A stretch of 64,000 bases of DNA from Sphingobium cloacae (GTDB lineage Bacteria; Pseudomonadota; Alphaproteobacteria; Sphingomonadales; Sphingomonadaceae): the NCBI RefSeq assembly GCF_002355855.1, contig NZ_AP017655.1:434001-498000 (forward strand). The letters are read 5' to 3'. A program made the position numbers and the translations under genes. Of this stretch, positions 63,731 through 64,000 are shown in pieces (the first letter of the stretch is position 1; every line of letters starts with the position of its first letter). The notes beneath the pieces were generated by a model. That model saw only the letters and a list, made by a program, of their open reading frames with translations, was not told where the DNA came from and did not search any database.

Positions 63731-64000
63731 CTATAGCTTACCGATGCGGCGCAGACCCATGGCGAGGATGATGAGGAAGGTTCCTCGCAGCAGGAAGCTC
63801 AGGCCGACCGCCAATGCCAGGAAGGCAAGTCCGGTCGCGGGATCGCTGAACAGGAGGAGACCGCCCAGAACAGTGTCGAGAACGCCGAGTAGCAGGCGCC
63901 AGCCCCGGTCATGCGCAGACTGGAATGCGCCGACGATTTCGAAAACGCCGATGATGAGCAACCAGGCGCCGATCAGCGCGACGAGCGTCAAGGCCCCGGC
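63731..64000 (-). CDS. HdeD-family (DUF308) membrane protein, partial
   Basis: The frame remains open to the window edge, so the N-terminus is missing. The visible part has three helices with IGAWLLIIGVFEIVGAFQSA and GLAFLALAVGLSFLLRGTFLIILAMGLRR, characteristic of HdeD-type DUF308 repeats. An apparent start near 63991 is probably internal. Confidence 0.75.
   Translation of the reverse strand, partial: AGALTLVALIGAWLLIIGVFEIVGAFQSAHDRGWRLLLGVLDTVLGGLLLFSDPATGLAFLALAVGLSFLLRGTFLIILAMGLRRIGKL

Overview
The window is GC-rich, gene-dense DNA that looks like a sphingomonad-type alphaproteobacterium. This is inferred from the gene families present (DUF1275, DUF2946, DUF3240, DUF4010, YdcH/DUF465, an ATP-type PEP carboxykinase, an SulP/Xre pair); no rRNA or marker gene is available to confirm it. 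I see no insertion sequence, integrase, tRNA, rRNA or CRISPR array. Most of the content concerns respiration at low oxygen, sulfide and persulfide chemistry, redox defence, universal stress proteins and copper handling, so the window reads as an accessory stress and energy island.

Layout. 1-9.5 kb (+): the end of a Zn alcohol dehydrogenase, an AMP-phosphorylase-type enzyme, a PRPP synthetase, a universal stress protein (USP), a P-type cation ATPase, a second USP, a Ca/Na antiporter and a PfkB sugar-phosphate kinase, mostly joined by 4-bp overlaps. 9.5-19 kb: a divergent sulfide locus. Leftward are sulfide:quinone oxidoreductase, a YgaP-like DUF2892 protein, a TolC-type channel and an AhpD-like protein. 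Rightward are a rhodanese, an RND adaptor and pump, an ArsR-family repressor and a DUF3365 haem lipoprotein. A promoter with a 16-bp palindrome lies between the two arms. 19-27.3 kb: cytochrome b561, a PhnA-like protein, DUF1275, thiolase, a SulP transporter with an Xre regulator, pckA with a small upstream ORF, a DUF983 protein, and zapE with a coupled 44-codon gene. 27.4-35.4 kb: a ferritin-like protein, Dps, an Lgt-TlpA fusion, cydX/cydB/cydA leftward and cydD/cydC rightward (cytochrome bd and its assembly exporter).

35.5-44.7 kb: a DUF4010 membrane protein, YdcH, a beta-CASP metallo-hydrolase, a broken DksA/TraR gene, an ArsR regulator with a peroxiredoxin, thioredoxin 2, a second peroxiredoxin, a persulfide-dioxygenase-like enzyme, a TauE/SafE exporter and a methyltransferase. 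44.7-57.2 kb (-): a metal regulon containing VIT, cytochrome b561, a response regulator and histidine kinase, an RND metal-efflux set (adaptor, pump, DUF3240, outer-membrane channel), DUF2946, an OprC-like TonB-dependent copper receptor and a TonB protein. Three copies of an 11-bp-spaced direct repeat precede the adaptor, cytochrome b and VIT genes. 57.2-64 kb: a poorly coding stretch, a secreted unknown protein, a tandem L,D-transpeptidase, a third USP, a phospholipase-D-type protein, a VTT-like membrane protein, DUF2147 and the end of an HdeD-like gene.

How it fits together. The sulfide arm (SQR, rhodanese, persulfide dioxygenase, TauE) would take sulfide through persulfide to sulfite and out of the cell, feeding electrons to quinone while protecting or complementing the bd oxidase. 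The USP / CtpF-like ATPase / PfkB combination recalls the content of the mycobacterial DosR dormancy regulon. The copper block has its own two-component system and a candidate operator shared by at least three promoters.
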